Source: Microtetraspora niveoalba (GTDB taxonomy: Bacteria > Actinomycetota > Actinomycetes > Streptosporangiales > Streptosporangiaceae). Taken from it: 64,000 nucleotides of DNA. The notes beneath the pieces are model-generated. The model was not told where the DNA came from. It saw only the letters and a list, made by a program, of their open reading frames with translations, and did not search any database. Below are positions 17,646-26,752 of this stretch, in pieces. The position numbers were made by a program, and so were the translations under genes. How positions within the stretch are numbered: position 1 is the first letter of the stretch; each line of letters starts with the position of its first letter. Location of the stretch: positions 25,809 through 89,808 of the forward strand of contig NZ_BBYM01000036.1 of assembly GCF_001570405.1 (NCBI RefSeq), given 5' to 3'.

Positions 17646-19052
17646 ATGAGGGTGACGCCTGCTTCCGGCGCACGGGGGACTCTGGAGCGGGTCGTCTTCA
17701 TCGCGGCCGCCGCGGCGATCGGCGGCTTCCTCTTCGGCTACGACAGCGCGGTGATCAACGGCGCGGTCACCGGCATCCGGCGGCGGTTCGCCGTCGGGAA
17801 CTTCGAGATCGGCGCGACCGTGTCCTCGGCGCTGCTCGGGTCCGCGATCGGCGCGTGGTTCGCCGGGTCGCTGGCCGACCGCCTGGGCCGGCTGCCGGTC
17901 ATGCGGATCGCGGCGGCCCTGTTCGCGATCAGCTCGGTCGGGTCCGGGCTGGCGTTCGCCATCTACGACCTGGCCGCCTGGCGGGTCCTGGGCGGCGTCG
18001 CCATCGGCATGGCGTCCGTGGTCGGGCCCGCGTACATCGCAGAGGTGGCGCCGCCGGCGTACCGGGGCAGGCTGGGGTCGTTCCAGCAGCTCGCGATCGT
18101 GCTCGGCATCGCGGTGTCCCAGCTCGTCGACTACGTGCTGGCGGAGGTGGCGGGCGGCGACGTGCGCGGCGTGCTCGCCGGGCTGGAGGCGTGGCGGTGG
18201 ATGCTCATCGCCTGCGTGGTCCCGGCGGCCGTCTACCTGACCCTCGCGCTGGTCATCCCGGAGTCCCCCCGGTTCCTCATCGCCGTACGCCGCATGGGCG
18301 AGGCGCGGGGCGTGCTCGCCAGGGTCGAGGGCGAGTCGACGGACCTCGACGGGCGGATCGCGGAGATCGAGTCGGTGCTGCGGGGCGAGCGGCGGCCCCG
18401 GCTGTCCGACCTCCGCGGCCCCCGGTTCGGCCTGCTGCCGATCGTCTGGGCGGGGATCGTCCTTTCGGTGTTCCAGCAGTTCGTCGGCATCAACGTGATC
18501 TTCTACTACTCGTCCGCGTTGTGGCAGTCGGTCGGGATCAGCCAGAGCGGCTCGCTGCTGATCAGCTTCTCCAGCTCGGTCATCAACATCGTCGGCACGT
18601 TCATCGCCATCGCCCTGGTGGACCGGGTCGGGCGCAGGCCGCTGCTGTTCACCGGATCCGTCGGCATGGCGCTATCCCTGGCCGCGGCCTCGTGGGCCTT
18701 CGGCTTCGCGGTGAAGACCGGCGGGAGCGTCACCCTCCCGGGCGACAAGGGCATGATCGCGCTGATCGCGGCGAACGCCTTCGTCCTGTTCTTCGCCCTG
18801 TCGTGGGGTGTCGTGGTGTGGGTACTCCTGGGCGAGATGTTCCCCAACCGGGTCCGGGCCGCCGCCCTGTCGGTGGCCGCCGCCGCCCAGTGGTCGGCGA
18901 ACTGGCTGGTCACGGTGACGTTCCCGAGCCTGTCCGCCTGGAACCTGCCGGCCACCTACCTGATCTACGCGTTCTTCGCCGCGCTGTCCGCCGTCTTCGT
19001 GGTCCGCCATCTCCGGGAGACGAAGGGCCGGGCCCTGGAGGAGATGGGCTGA
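17646..19052 (+). CDS. MFS sugar porter family transporter
   Basis: 468 residues, 12 membrane segments. It shows the sugar porter marks: GYDSAVINGA in helix 1, DRLGRLPV, PESPRFL at the end of helix 6, QQFVGINVIFYYSS in helix 7 and DRVGRRPLL. Such proteins import hexoses or pentoses with protons (XylE, GalP, Glut relatives). It begins 43 bp after the M50-like gene on the same strand, so it may be co-transcribed with the peptide locus. Its sequence argues for sugar uptake rather than peptide export, so the link may be only positional. Confidence 0.88.
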   Translation: MRVTPASGARGTLERVVFIAAAAAIGGFLFGYDSAVINGAVTGIRRRFAVGNFEIGATVSSALLGSAIGAWFAGSLADRLGRLPVMRIAAALFAISSVGSGLAFAIYDLAAWRVLGGVAIGMASVVGPAYIAEVAPPAYRGRLGSFQQLAIVLGIAVSQLVDYVLAEVAGGDVRGVLAGLEAWRWMLIACVVPAAVYLTLALVIPESPRFLIAVRRMGEARGVLARVEGESTDLDGRIAEIESVLRGERRPRLSDLRGPRFGLLPIVWAGIVLSVFQQFVGINVIFYYSSALWQSVGISQSGSLLISFSSSVINIVGTFIAIALVDRVGRRPLLFTGSVGMALSLAAASWAFGFAVKTGGSVTLPGDKGMIALIAANAFVLFFALSWGVVVWVLLGEMFPNRVRAAALSVAAAAQWSANWLVTVTFPSLSAWNLPATYLIYAFFAALSAVFVVRHLRETKGRALEEMG

Positions 19053-19108
19053 CCTCCCCCCGCGAGCGCGGTCACGAACGTCGGCGAGCCAGACCGGCGG
19101 GATCACTG

Positions 19109-19825
19109 TCACAGCGCGCCTCTGCGGACGTCGACCAGGAACTCCTCGACCACGGCGCGGTCCGGTACGGCGGGAAGGGCCCGGGGCGCGGCGGGCGCGC
19201 CGCCCCGGGACAGGGCCGCGACCAGATCGTCACGCCATCGCACCACCTCGGGCCAGGGCACCTCGCCGCGCCGTACGGCGAGCAGCCGCTCGCGATGGCC
19301 GGACATGTCCACCAGCGGCTCGCCCTCGCGCACCAGGTGGCCGCCGCTGATCAGCAGCCTGATCATGTGCATGACCTGCTTCCATCGCGGCCGTTCCGGA
19401 CTGATGCGGCGGAACTGGGCGTCGGCGTACCCGAGAAAGGTCTCCTCGGCCCGGACCGACAGGAACGCCTTCCTGATCGCGCGCAACCGGGCGCCGGTCC
19501 CGGTGACGTGCTCGACGATCGGCGACCAGAGGCACTCCAGGACCGTGGGGTTCGCCCCGAGCGCGAGCACGCAGAACCGCTCGACCTCCCAGGAGAACTC
19601 CTCCGGCCGCGGTCCCTCCACGTGCGTGGGCGGCTTGTCCAGCCGCCAGAACATCGGCGTGGGCGCCACGAAGACGCCGCGGCGGTCCACGTCGCTGTCC
19701 TCGGTGTCCAGGCCGTACGCGCGCGAGCCGACGACCACGGACAGGGCGAGACGCCGGGGCACCAGCTCCTCCGCCCCGGCGCCGTCCCGCGCCTCCGGCG
19801 ACCCGGCTCGTACGGCGCCGGTCAC
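19109..19825 (-). CDS. RlaP-type nucleotidyltransferase of the RNA repair operon
   Basis: 238 residues. The Pol-beta-like nucleotidyltransferase signature is present: GSRAYGL (33-39) with the metal-binding D45 and D47 in DSDVDRRG. The rest is alpha-helical (PRWKQVMHMIRLLISGGHLV). It matches the RlaP (RNA-ligase-associated Pol-beta-like) family found next to Pnkp and Hen1. GTG at 19825 overlaps the Pnkp stop (GTGA). Upstream in-frame sequence belongs to the Pnkp gene. Substrate and exact role are unknown; context points to RNA 3'-end repair. Confidence 0.85.
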   Translation of the reverse strand: MTGAVRAGSPEARDGAGAEELVPRRLALSVVVGSRAYGLDTEDSDVDRRGVFVAPTPMFWRLDKPPTHVEGPRPEEFSWEVERFCVLALGANPTVLECLWSPIVEHVTGTGARLRAIRKAFLSVRAEETFLGYADAQFRRISPERPRWKQVMHMIRLLISGGHLVREGEPLVDMSGHRERLLAVRRGEVPWPEVVRWRDDLVAALSRGGAPAAPRALPAVPDRAVVEEFLVDVRRGAL

Positions 19826-22371
19826 AGGCGCGGGTCCACGGGCTCGGACTCCAGGGCCAGCACGGCGAAGACCGGCTCGTGGACGCGCCACAGCGGCTCG
19901 CCCTCGGCGAGACGGGTGAGCGCCTCCAGGCCGAGCGCGTGCTCCCGCAGCGCCAGCGAGCGCTTCCTGCCGAGGAACCGGCGTCGCAGCACGTCGAGGG
20001 ACTCGGTGTAGTCCGGGCCGTAGATGATCCGGAGGTACTCGCGCCCGCGCACCTTGATCCCGGGCTGGACGCGGCCGGTCGCGACGTCCACCGGCTTGAC
20101 GACCATGCCCTCGCCGCCGGCCTCGGTCAGCGCCGTCCACCACTCGACCGCGTCCGCACGCTCGCGCTCGGAGTCCAGCGACACGTACACGTGCCGGGTC
20201 GGCGCGAACAGCCGGGATGCCTCGGCCGGGTCCCCGGAGGGCGCTCCGGATCCGGGCGCGACCGGGTCGGGCGTCAGGCGCGACAGCAGCTCCAGGTGCC
20301 ACGAGTGCGGCTCAAGCGCGGCCGTCGCCCGTCCCTCGCAGGCGAGGATCTGGAACGGCGCGAGCCGTACGCCGTCGAGCCCGGACACCGGCCAGCAGTA
20401 CCGCGCGTACGCGTCGCGGAAACGCGCGGCGTTGTCGAGGCGGCGGCGGGCGCGTTCCAGCAGGTCGCCCACGTCGAGGCCGCGCTCGGCCGCCGCCGAC
20501 AGGGCCGCGACCGCGTCGGGCAGCGCGGTGCGCGCCGCCGCCCCGACCGACGCGTACTGTCCGCGGATCAGCTCCTCCGCCTTCGCCGACCAGGGCAGCA
20601 GCTCGCAGTCGAGCACCACCCAGTCGGAGACCAGCTCGTCCCAGAGTGGACGCGCCTCCTCGCGCAGCCGGTCGACCAGCTCGCCCATGCGGGCGCCGTC
20701 GAAGAACGGCCGTCCGGTGCGGGTGTAGACGACGCCCGCGCTCCCGTCCGTGATCCCGAACCGCTTGGCGGCCGCCTCGGGGGTCCGGGCCAGTACGGCG
20801 ATCGCCCGCGAGCCCATGTGCTTCTCCTCGCACACGACACGCGTGACCCCCGCCTCGGCGAACTCGCCGAACGCCTCGGCCGGGTGCTCCAGGAACCCGT
20901 CGAGCGTGGACGTCTCCGGCGGCGCCATGGTCGGCGGCAGATAGACCAGCCAGCGGGGATCCACCGCGAACCGGCTCATGATCTCCAGCGCGGCGGCGGC
21001 GTTCTCCTCCCTGACCTTGATCCGGCCGCCGAACCGCGTCTCCACGAAACGTGTGCCCGCGACGTCGCCGATCCGCAGCCCGCCCGCGTCCCGGCCGGAG
21101 GTCGCCGCGGCCCCGCCGATCGGCCGGACCGACTCGTACCAGACCCGCTCCGCCGGTACGGAGACCAGCTCGCGCTCGGGGTAGCGCAGGGCGGTCAGTC
21201 GCCCGCCGAAGACGACGCCGGTGTCCAGGCAGATCGTGTTGTTGACCCACTCGGCCTCGCGGACCGGCGTGTGGCCGTAGACGACCGTCGCCCGGCCCCG
21301 GTAGTCCTCGGCCCACGGGTAGCGGACGGGCAGGCCGTACTCGTCGGTCTCTCCCGTGGTGTCGCCGTACAGCGCGAACGCCCGGACCCGGCCGCTGGCC
21401 CGCCCGTGGTAGGCCTCCTTGAGGCCGGCGTGCGCGACCACGAGCCGGCCTCCGTCGAGCCGGTAGTGGCTGATGAGGCCCTCCATGAACGCCGCGGCCT
21501 CCCGCCGGAACTCCTCCGGCTCGGCGGCGAGCTGCTCCAGGGACTCCTTGAGTCCGTGCGCGACCCTGACCTTGCGCCCGGCCAGCGCCCGCACGAGCTT
21601 CTGCTCGTGGTTCCCGGACACGCAGAGCGCCGTCCCGGCCGCGACCATGCCCATGACCAGGCGCAACACGCCCGGGGTGTCGGGTCCGCGGTCGACCAGG
21701 TCGCCGACGAACACCGCCGTACGCCCCTCGGGGTGGACGGCGCCCGCGGCCGAGACCTCCCAGCCGAGCGCGCGCAGCAGGGTCTCCAGCTCCGACCGGC
21801 AGCCGTGCACGTCGCCGATGACGTCGAACGGGCCGGTCAGCTCCGTCCTGTCGCTCCACGCCTTCTCGTAGGTGACGACCGCCTCGTCGATCTCGTCGCC
21901 CCGCAGGACGTGGACGCGGCGGAAGCCGTCCTTGGAGATCCGGCCGAGCGAGCGGCGCAGGTCCTTGCTCTGCCGCGTGACCACCCGCGGGCCGAAGTCC
22001 CGGTCCGGCCGTACGGCGTTGCGGGCGACGGCGACGTCCGCGGGGACGTCGAGCACGATGGCGTCGGCGAGCACGTCGTGGCTCCTGGCCAGCTCGATCA
22101 GCTTCTTGCGGGCGTCCCACTGCACGTTGGTGGCGTCCACGACCGTGAGGAGGCCGCGTCGCAGCCGGACCCCGACGATGTGGTGCAGCAGGTCGAACGC
22201 CTCCGGCGTGGCGGACTGGTCGTTCTCGTCGTCGGAGACCAGGCCGCGGCAGTAGTCGGACGAGATCACCTGGGTGGGCGCGAAGTGCCGGGCCGCGAAG
22301 GTGGACTTCCCGCTGCCGGAGACGCCGACGAGCACCACCAGGCCCATCTGGGGAACCTTGACCTCAACCAT
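19822..22371 (-). CDS. pnkp: Polynucleotide kinase-phosphatase-ligase Pnkp
   Basis: 849 residues, full length for bacterial Pnkp. Three modules are visible. The 5' kinase has the P-loop GVSGSGKST (16-24). The metallophosphatase has GDVHG (186-190), GDLVDRG (223-229) and GNHE (253-256). The C-terminal ligase/adenylyltransferase has EEKHMGSRA near residue 517, with Lys as the AMP-accepting residue. The enzyme heals RNA ends cut by toxins (5' phosphorylation, 2',3'-phosphate removal) and seals them together with Hen1. ATG at 22371 overlaps the hen1 stop by 8 bp. Genes hen1-pnkp-rlaP form one operon. Confidence 0.95.
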   Translation of the reverse strand: MVEVKVPQMGLVVLVGVSGSGKSTFAARHFAPTQVISSDYCRGLVSDDENDQSATPEAFDLLHHIVGVRLRRGLLTVVDATNVQWDARKKLIELARSHDVLADAIVLDVPADVAVARNAVRPDRDFGPRVVTRQSKDLRRSLGRISKDGFRRVHVLRGDEIDEAVVTYEKAWSDRTELTGPFDVIGDVHGCRSELETLLRALGWEVSAAGAVHPEGRTAVFVGDLVDRGPDTPGVLRLVMGMVAAGTALCVSGNHEQKLVRALAGRKVRVAHGLKESLEQLAAEPEEFRREAAAFMEGLISHYRLDGGRLVVAHAGLKEAYHGRASGRVRAFALYGDTTGETDEYGLPVRYPWAEDYRGRATVVYGHTPVREAEWVNNTICLDTGVVFGGRLTALRYPERELVSVPAERVWYESVRPIGGAAATSGRDAGGLRIGDVAGTRFVETRFGGRIKVREENAAAALEIMSRFAVDPRWLVYLPPTMAPPETSTLDGFLEHPAEAFGEFAEAGVTRVVCEEKHMGSRAIAVLARTPEAAAKRFGITDGSAGVVYTRTGRPFFDGARMGELVDRLREEARPLWDELVSDWVVLDCELLPWSAKAEELIRGQYASVGAAARTALPDAVAALSAAAERGLDVGDLLERARRRLDNAARFRDAYARYCWPVSGLDGVRLAPFQILACEGRATAALEPHSWHLELLSRLTPDPVAPGSGAPSGDPAEASRLFAPTRHVYVSLDSERERADAVEWWTALTEAGGEGMVVKPVDVATGRVQPGIKVRGREYLRIIYGPDYTESLDVLRRRFLGRKRSLALREHALGLEALTRLAEGEPLWRVHEPVFAVLALESEPVDPRL

Positions 22372-23929
22372 CGCCCTCGCTCCTCTCCCCCGCCACGCTG
22401 AACACCGCCATCTGGGTGGGCGGCCCCACCTCCGGGTCGTCGTCTCCCACCGGCCTGAACACGACCCGGTAGCCGTACCGCCCGGCCACGCCGGAGGCCC
22501 ATGCCGCGAACTCGGCCCTGGTCCACTCGAACCGGTGGTCGGGGTGGCGCATCGCCCGGCCCCCGCCGCGTCCCTCGCCCAGGAAGTCGTAGCGCACGTT
22601 GTACTCGGAGTTGGGCGTGGTCACGACGACGTGGGCGGGCCTCGCCGTGCCGAAGACGACCCGTTCGAGCGCGGCCAGCCGGGGCGGGTCGACGTGCTCG
22701 ACCACCTCCATGAGGACGGCCGCGTCGTACCCGGAGAACCGAGGGTCGGCGTAGGTGAGCGCGCCCTGGAACAGCTCCAGGCGGGCCCGCTTCGCGTCCG
22801 GCATCCGGTCCAGCTTGAGCTTGCGCGCGGCGATCGCGAGCGCATGCGTGGACACGTCGGTCCCCGTGACCCGGGTGAACCGCGGCCGCGCCAGCAGCGC
22901 CTCCAGCAGCTGGCCCGACCCGCATCCGAGGTCGATGACCGTACGCGCGCCGAGCTCCTCGACGGCGGCGACGACGGCGTCCCTGCGCAGCACGTTCAGC
23001 GGGACCCGGGCCGGCTCCGCCTCCCCGGCGCCGGCCTCGGCGGAGGTGCCGGTCGCCGCCTCCGGTGCGAGGTCCGGCACGGCGGGATCGCCGCCGGACG
23101 TCCCGGGCGGCTCGTCCCCGGGAGGCGGCTCCGGGGTGAGGTCCTCCTCCACGGGCGGCTCCAGGGCCTCCTCGACGTCGTCGCCGAGCTCGGCCAGCCG
23201 GGCGAAGGCCGTACGCTCCAGCGCCCGGCGCCGGCCGAGGTAGCGGCGCGTGATCAGGCCCTTCTCCGGGTGGGCGGCCAGCCAGCCCGCGCCGGCGCGG
23301 ACGAGCTTGTCCACCTCGTCGCCCGCCAGCCAGTAGTGCTTGGCGTCGTCCAGCACCGGAAGCAGCACGTAGAGCTGGTTGAGCGCGTCCGCCAGCCGCA
23401 CCTCGCCCCGCAGCGCGAGCCGTACGTACCGGGAGTCACCCCACTCGGGGAAACCCTCGTCGAGCGGGACGGCCTCCGCCTCGACCTCCCATCCGAGCGG
23501 CTCGAACAGCCGCCGGGCGAGCGCCGCGCCGCCGCGGCAGGGCAGCGCGGGCAGCCGGATCTCCAGGGGCATCGGCGCGGCGGCCAGCTCGGGCCGCGCC
23601 GCGCAGCGCCCCGTGCGCGCCGTACGGAAGACGTCGGCGAGCGCCACCGCGAGCAGCGACGAGGCGGCGTAGGGGCGGTCGTTGACGTACTGGCCCAGGC
23701 TGAAGTCCGGCGTGGACTTCCCACGGGAGCGCGCGAGCCGGACCGGGTCGACGTCCAGCAGCAGCGCCGCCGTGCAGCGCCGCTCCGTCGCCTCCGGGTA
23801 GAAGACCCGCGCCGTGCCGAACGACTGCCCGAACTCCTGCACGCGTCCGGGATGCTTGTGCAGCAGGAAGCCGAGGTCGGTCGCCGGGCGGGACGCCGCG
23901 GAGGAAACGGTCGAGATCGTGAGAAGCAC
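22364..23929 (-). CDS. hen1: Hen1 3'-terminal RNA 2'-O-methyltransferase
   Basis: 521 residues. The N-terminal ~245 residues are the bacterial Hen1 domain that activates Pnkp ligation (HKHPGRVQEFGQSFGTARV). An acidic Pro/Glu/Gly-rich linker (about 250-310) leads to a SAM-dependent methyltransferase: DLGCGSGQLLEAL, and the metal site EVVEHV with a later His in RHPDHRFEW. It methylates the 2'-OH at the break before sealing, so the same toxin cannot cut again. Start GTG at 23929 (MLLTIST) fits other Hen1 proteins although the ribosome site is weak. It overlaps pnkp by 8 bp. Confidence 0.95.
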   Translation of the reverse strand: MLLTISTVSSAASRPATDLGFLLHKHPGRVQEFGQSFGTARVFYPEATERRCTAALLLDVDPVRLARSRGKSTPDFSLGQYVNDRPYAASSLLAVALADVFRTARTGRCAARPELAAAPMPLEIRLPALPCRGGAALARRLFEPLGWEVEAEAVPLDEGFPEWGDSRYVRLALRGEVRLADALNQLYVLLPVLDDAKHYWLAGDEVDKLVRAGAGWLAAHPEKGLITRRYLGRRRALERTAFARLAELGDDVEEALEPPVEEDLTPEPPPGDEPPGTSGGDPAVPDLAPEAATGTSAEAGAGEAEPARVPLNVLRRDAVVAAVEELGARTVIDLGCGSGQLLEALLARPRFTRVTGTDVSTHALAIAARKLKLDRMPDAKRARLELFQGALTYADPRFSGYDAAVLMEVVEHVDPPRLAALERVVFGTARPAHVVVTTPNSEYNVRYDFLGEGRGGGRAMRHPDHRFEWTRAEFAAWASGVAGRYGYRVVFRPVGDDDPEVGPPTQMAVFSVAGERSEGDG

Positions 23930-24018
23930 GGATCAAGCATCCCGTAGGGGCTTCCACACTTTCCACCGTTTTGTGATCAGGCCGCTCCGCCACGCCCGCC
24001 CGGACGTCCCCGAAGGGA

Positions 24019-24936
24019 TCAGACGTGCGGCATGACCTCGGCGGCGATCAGCTCCAGGTGGTCGAGGTCGGCCAGATCCATGACCTGGAGGTACATCCGC
24101 TCCGCGCCGATCTCCGCGAAACGGCCGATCTTCTCCACGACCTCGGCGGGCGTCCCGGCGAGGCCGCCCGCGCGCAGCGACGCCGCGTCCTGGCCGATCG
24201 CCGCCGCACGGCGGGCGATCTCGGCCTCGTCCCGGCCCACGCACACCGTCTGCGCGGCGGAGTAGACCATGGACTCCCGGCCGGCGGACTCGCACGCCTC
24301 GCGCACCCGCCCGAACGCCTGCCGCGTCTCGTCCAGCGTCCGGAACGGCAGGTTGTACTCGTCGGCGAACCGCGCGGCCAGCCTCGGCGTGCGGCGCGGC
24401 CCGCCGCCGCCGACGATGATGGGCGGCCGGGGCCGCTGCACCGGCTTGGGCAGCGCCGGGGATTCCTCCACGCGATAGTGCGCGCCCTCGAACGAGTACG
24501 GCTTGGCCGCCCCCCACAGCCCGGTGACGATCTCGAGCTGCTCCTCGAACCGGTCGAACCGCTCGCCCACCGCCGGGAACGGGATGCCGTACGCGGTGTG
24601 CTCGGCCTCGAACCAGCCGGTGCCGAGGCCCAGCTCGACCCGGCCGCCGCTCATCTGGTCGACCTGGGCGACGCTGATGGCGAGGGGGCCGGGCAGCCGG
24701 AAGGTCACCGGCGAGACCAGGGTGCCGAGCCGGATGCGGGACGTCTCCCTGGCCAGCCCGGCGAGGGTGATCCAGGCGTCCGTCGAGCCGGGGCCGGGGT
24801 CGCCGGGGCCGATCCGCAGGTAGTGGTCGGAGCGGAAGAACGCGTCGAACCCCAGCCGCTCGGTGGCCCGCGCCACCGTGAGCAGGTCGTCGTACGTCGC
24901 GCCCTCTTGCGGCTCGGTGAAGATCCTCAGCTTCAT
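24019..24936 (-). CDS. LLM-class F420-dependent oxidoreductase
   Basis: 305 residues, TIM-barrel luciferase-like family. MKLRIFTEPQEGATYDDLL at the start, GTLVSPVTFRLPGPLA, QVDQMSGGRVELGLGTGWF and IIVGGGGPRRTPRLAARFAD are typical of F420-dependent LLM enzymes. ATG at 24936 fits the family start; an upstream in-frame start at 25044 would add 36 unrelated residues and cross the divergent promoter region. It lies 89 bp upstream of hen1 on the same strand, but a functional link is not evident. Substrate unknown. Confidence 0.85.
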   Translation of the reverse strand: MKLRIFTEPQEGATYDDLLTVARATERLGFDAFFRSDHYLRIGPGDPGPGSTDAWITLAGLARETSRIRLGTLVSPVTFRLPGPLAISVAQVDQMSGGRVELGLGTGWFEAEHTAYGIPFPAVGERFDRFEEQLEIVTGLWGAAKPYSFEGAHYRVEESPALPKPVQRPRPPIIVGGGGPRRTPRLAARFADEYNLPFRTLDETRQAFGRVREACESAGRESMVYSAAQTVCVGRDEAEIARRAAAIGQDAASLRAGGLAGTPAEVVEKIGRFAEIGAERMYLQVMDLADLDHLELIAAEVMPHV

Positions 24937-25010
24937 CCGGCCATTATCACCCCGGTCCTTCCGGCGTGGTTGATATGGTCCACCCATCGTGCGCGTAATG
25001 TAGTCACAAT

Positions 25011-26162
25011 ATGACTCCGGGTGGTGAACGCGTGGATTCCGCACGAGGCGAGCGCGAGCCGGGAACGCCGCCGCGCCCCCTGGTCGCCCTGGCCGCGGCG
25101 GCCCTGGTGGCCGGCACCGGATACGCCATGTGGCTGCTGCCCGCGCGGGCGATCCCCGATGCGCCGGACCCCGCTCCGAGCACCCCCGCGGGAGCCGCGC
25201 AGGGCGGCGCGACCGGTCTCGGGCCGGTGGCCGCGAGCGCCGCCGCGACCGCTCCGGCGCCCGCCGTGACCGCCGGTTCCGCCGTCGCCTGGCGGTCCTC
25301 CGACCAGGTCGCGCCGATCCCGGTGGGCGCCCGCGACGGCGGCCCGTCCGGCTACGTCGTCTTCGTGGACGCCGTACGCGACCCCGGCTTCGACCTCGCC
25401 GGCGCGGCCCGCAGCACCGGCGCCGGCTGGTACACCCTGGGCCATCTCGCCGCCGGTCCCGACGGCTGCACCCCGCGCTGGGGCGGCGTCGTCGAGCAGG
25501 GCGGGAACCCGGCGGCGAACGGCCTCGGACCGCTCCGGGCGCTCGGCGGCGACGCCGGCATCGCGTTCGGCGGGCCGTCGGGCCGGGAGCTCGCGCAGAC
25601 CTGCCGGGACCCCGGCCTGCTGCTCGCGGCCTACCGGCGGGTGATCGGGGCCTTCGACCCCGCCGTCATCGACTTCGAGGTCCGCGACTCGGCCGACGAG
25701 GCGGCGACCGCCCGGCGCGCGGCCGCGGTCGGCCAGTTGCAACGGGAGGCCGCGGCCGCCGGGAGGCCGCTCGCCGTCACCTTCACGCTCCCCGCCTCCG
25801 AGTCGGGCCTCTCCACCGCCGACGCCGCCATGCTGCGCTCCGCACGCGCGGCGGGCGTGGAGATCCTCGCGGTCAACCTCCTGGTGCCCTTCCGGCCGGG
25901 CGGGTCCGGCGACCTGCACCGGCTGGCGGTCGCGGCCCGGGCCGCCCGGGCCCAGTTCGCGTACGCGCTGGGGGTGACCGGGCGGGAGGCGTGGCGGCGG
26001 ATGGGGCTCGCCCCGGTGCTGACGTCCCCCCGGGACCTCGGCGGCGGGCGGGCGCGGCGGCTGGCGGACTTCCGGGCGCGCAACGGCCTGGCCTGGGTTT
26101 CCATACGGGGCGCCCGGCCGGACGACGACGTCGTCCGCGTCCTGGGCGCCGCCGGGTCCTGA
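25011..26162 (+). CDS. Secreted GH18 chitinase-like protein lacking the catalytic Glu
   Basis: 383 residues. One N-terminal membrane/signal segment (about 24-46) and a Pro/Ala-rich linker precede a GH18-like TIM barrel. The blocks GWYTLGHLAAGPDGCTPRWGG, DAGIAFGGPSGRELAQTCRD, LLAAYRRVIGAFDPAVIDFE and LAVTFTLPASESGLS follow actinobacterial ChiA-type chitinases closely. In those enzymes the active site reads D-F-D-I-E; here it is D-F-E-V-R, so the proton-donating Glu is replaced by Arg. A binding-only (chitin-lectin-like) or changed role is likely. ATG at 25011 has no ribosome site and may be leaderless; GTG at 25032 is an alternative. Confidence 0.7.
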   Translation: MTPGGERVDSARGEREPGTPPRPLVALAAAALVAGTGYAMWLLPARAIPDAPDPAPSTPAGAAQGGATGLGPVAASAAATAPAPAVTAGSAVAWRSSDQVAPIPVGARDGGPSGYVVFVDAVRDPGFDLAGAARSTGAGWYTLGHLAAGPDGCTPRWGGVVEQGGNPAANGLGPLRALGGDAGIAFGGPSGRELAQTCRDPGLLLAAYRRVIGAFDPAVIDFEVRDSADEAATARRAAAVGQLQREAAAAGRPLAVTFTLPASESGLSTADAAMLRSARAAGVEILAVNLLVPFRPGGSGDLHRLAVAARAARAQFAYALGVTGREAWRRMGLAPVLTSPRDLGGGRARRLADFRARNGLAWVSIRGARPDDDVVRVLGAAGS

Positions 26163-26208
26163 CCCGCCGGCACCGCTCATCCGGCACATCGTGGAGAGGA
26201 GACCCGTG

Positions 26209-26667
26209 GTGGGATCGCAGAGAGATCCGGGCGCGTCCGGCCGAGGCGACGCTCCCCCGCCCCCGATGGACGCGCGGAGGCTGCTCGGCGAGGCGCGGGT
26301 GGCGAGGCTGGCCACGGTGAGCGGCGCGGGCATCCCCCATCTGGTGCCTGTCACGTTCGCCCTGGCGGGCGACACGATCGTCACCGCCGTGGACCACAAG
26401 CCGAAGTCCACCCGGCGGTTGCGCCGCCTCACCGACATCGCCGAGAACCCGAACGTGTGCGTGCTGGCCGACCACTACTCCGACGACTGGGACGAGCTGT
26501 GGTGGGTCAGGGCGGACGGCTTCGCCACCGTCGTCGAGGACGACGCGGAGCGGGCGGCCGCCCTGGCCCCCCTCGTCGCGAAGTACGCCCAGTATCGGGA
26601 CCGGCCGCCGGCCGGCCCCGTCATCCTGATCCAGGTCACCGCCTGGCGTTCCTGGTCGTACACGTAG
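26209..26667 (+). CDS. PPOX-class F420-dependent oxidoreductase
   Basis: 152 residues, split-barrel flavin/F420-binding fold. Key stretches: ARLATVSGAGIPHLVPVTFA, AVDHKPKSTRRLRRLTDIAE and LWWVRADGFATVVED. It resembles the TIGR03668 group of Rv0121-like F420 enzymes in actinobacteria. AGAGGAG lies 7 nt before GTG 26209; GTG at 26206 or 26191 are alternatives. A strong hairpin follows 38 bp after the stop. Its substrate is not known. Confidence 0.85.
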   Translation: MGSQRDPGASGRGDAPPPPMDARRLLGEARVARLATVSGAGIPHLVPVTFALAGDTIVTAVDHKPKSTRRLRRLTDIAENPNVCVLADHYSDDWDELWWVRADGFATVVEDDAERAAALAPLVAKYAQYRDRPPAGPVILIQVTAWRSWSYT

Positions 26668-26704
26668 GCCCGTACGGCTGCGCGCTCCGGAGCCCGGTCA
26701 CCGC

Positions 26705-26741
26705 GCGACGCCCCGCTCCGGACGGCGGAGCGGGGCGTCGC
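26705..26741. terminator. Bidirectional terminator
   Basis: Perfect 16-bp stem (26705-26720 with 26726-26741) and a 5-nt loop between convergent genes. Confidence 0.85.
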
Positions 26742-26752
26742 CGGTGCAGAGG

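Noticed and set aside
17646..19052. MFS protein as exporter of the modified peptide
   Set aside because: All motifs are those of sugar:proton symporters. Membership in the peptide locus rests only on the 43-bp gap.
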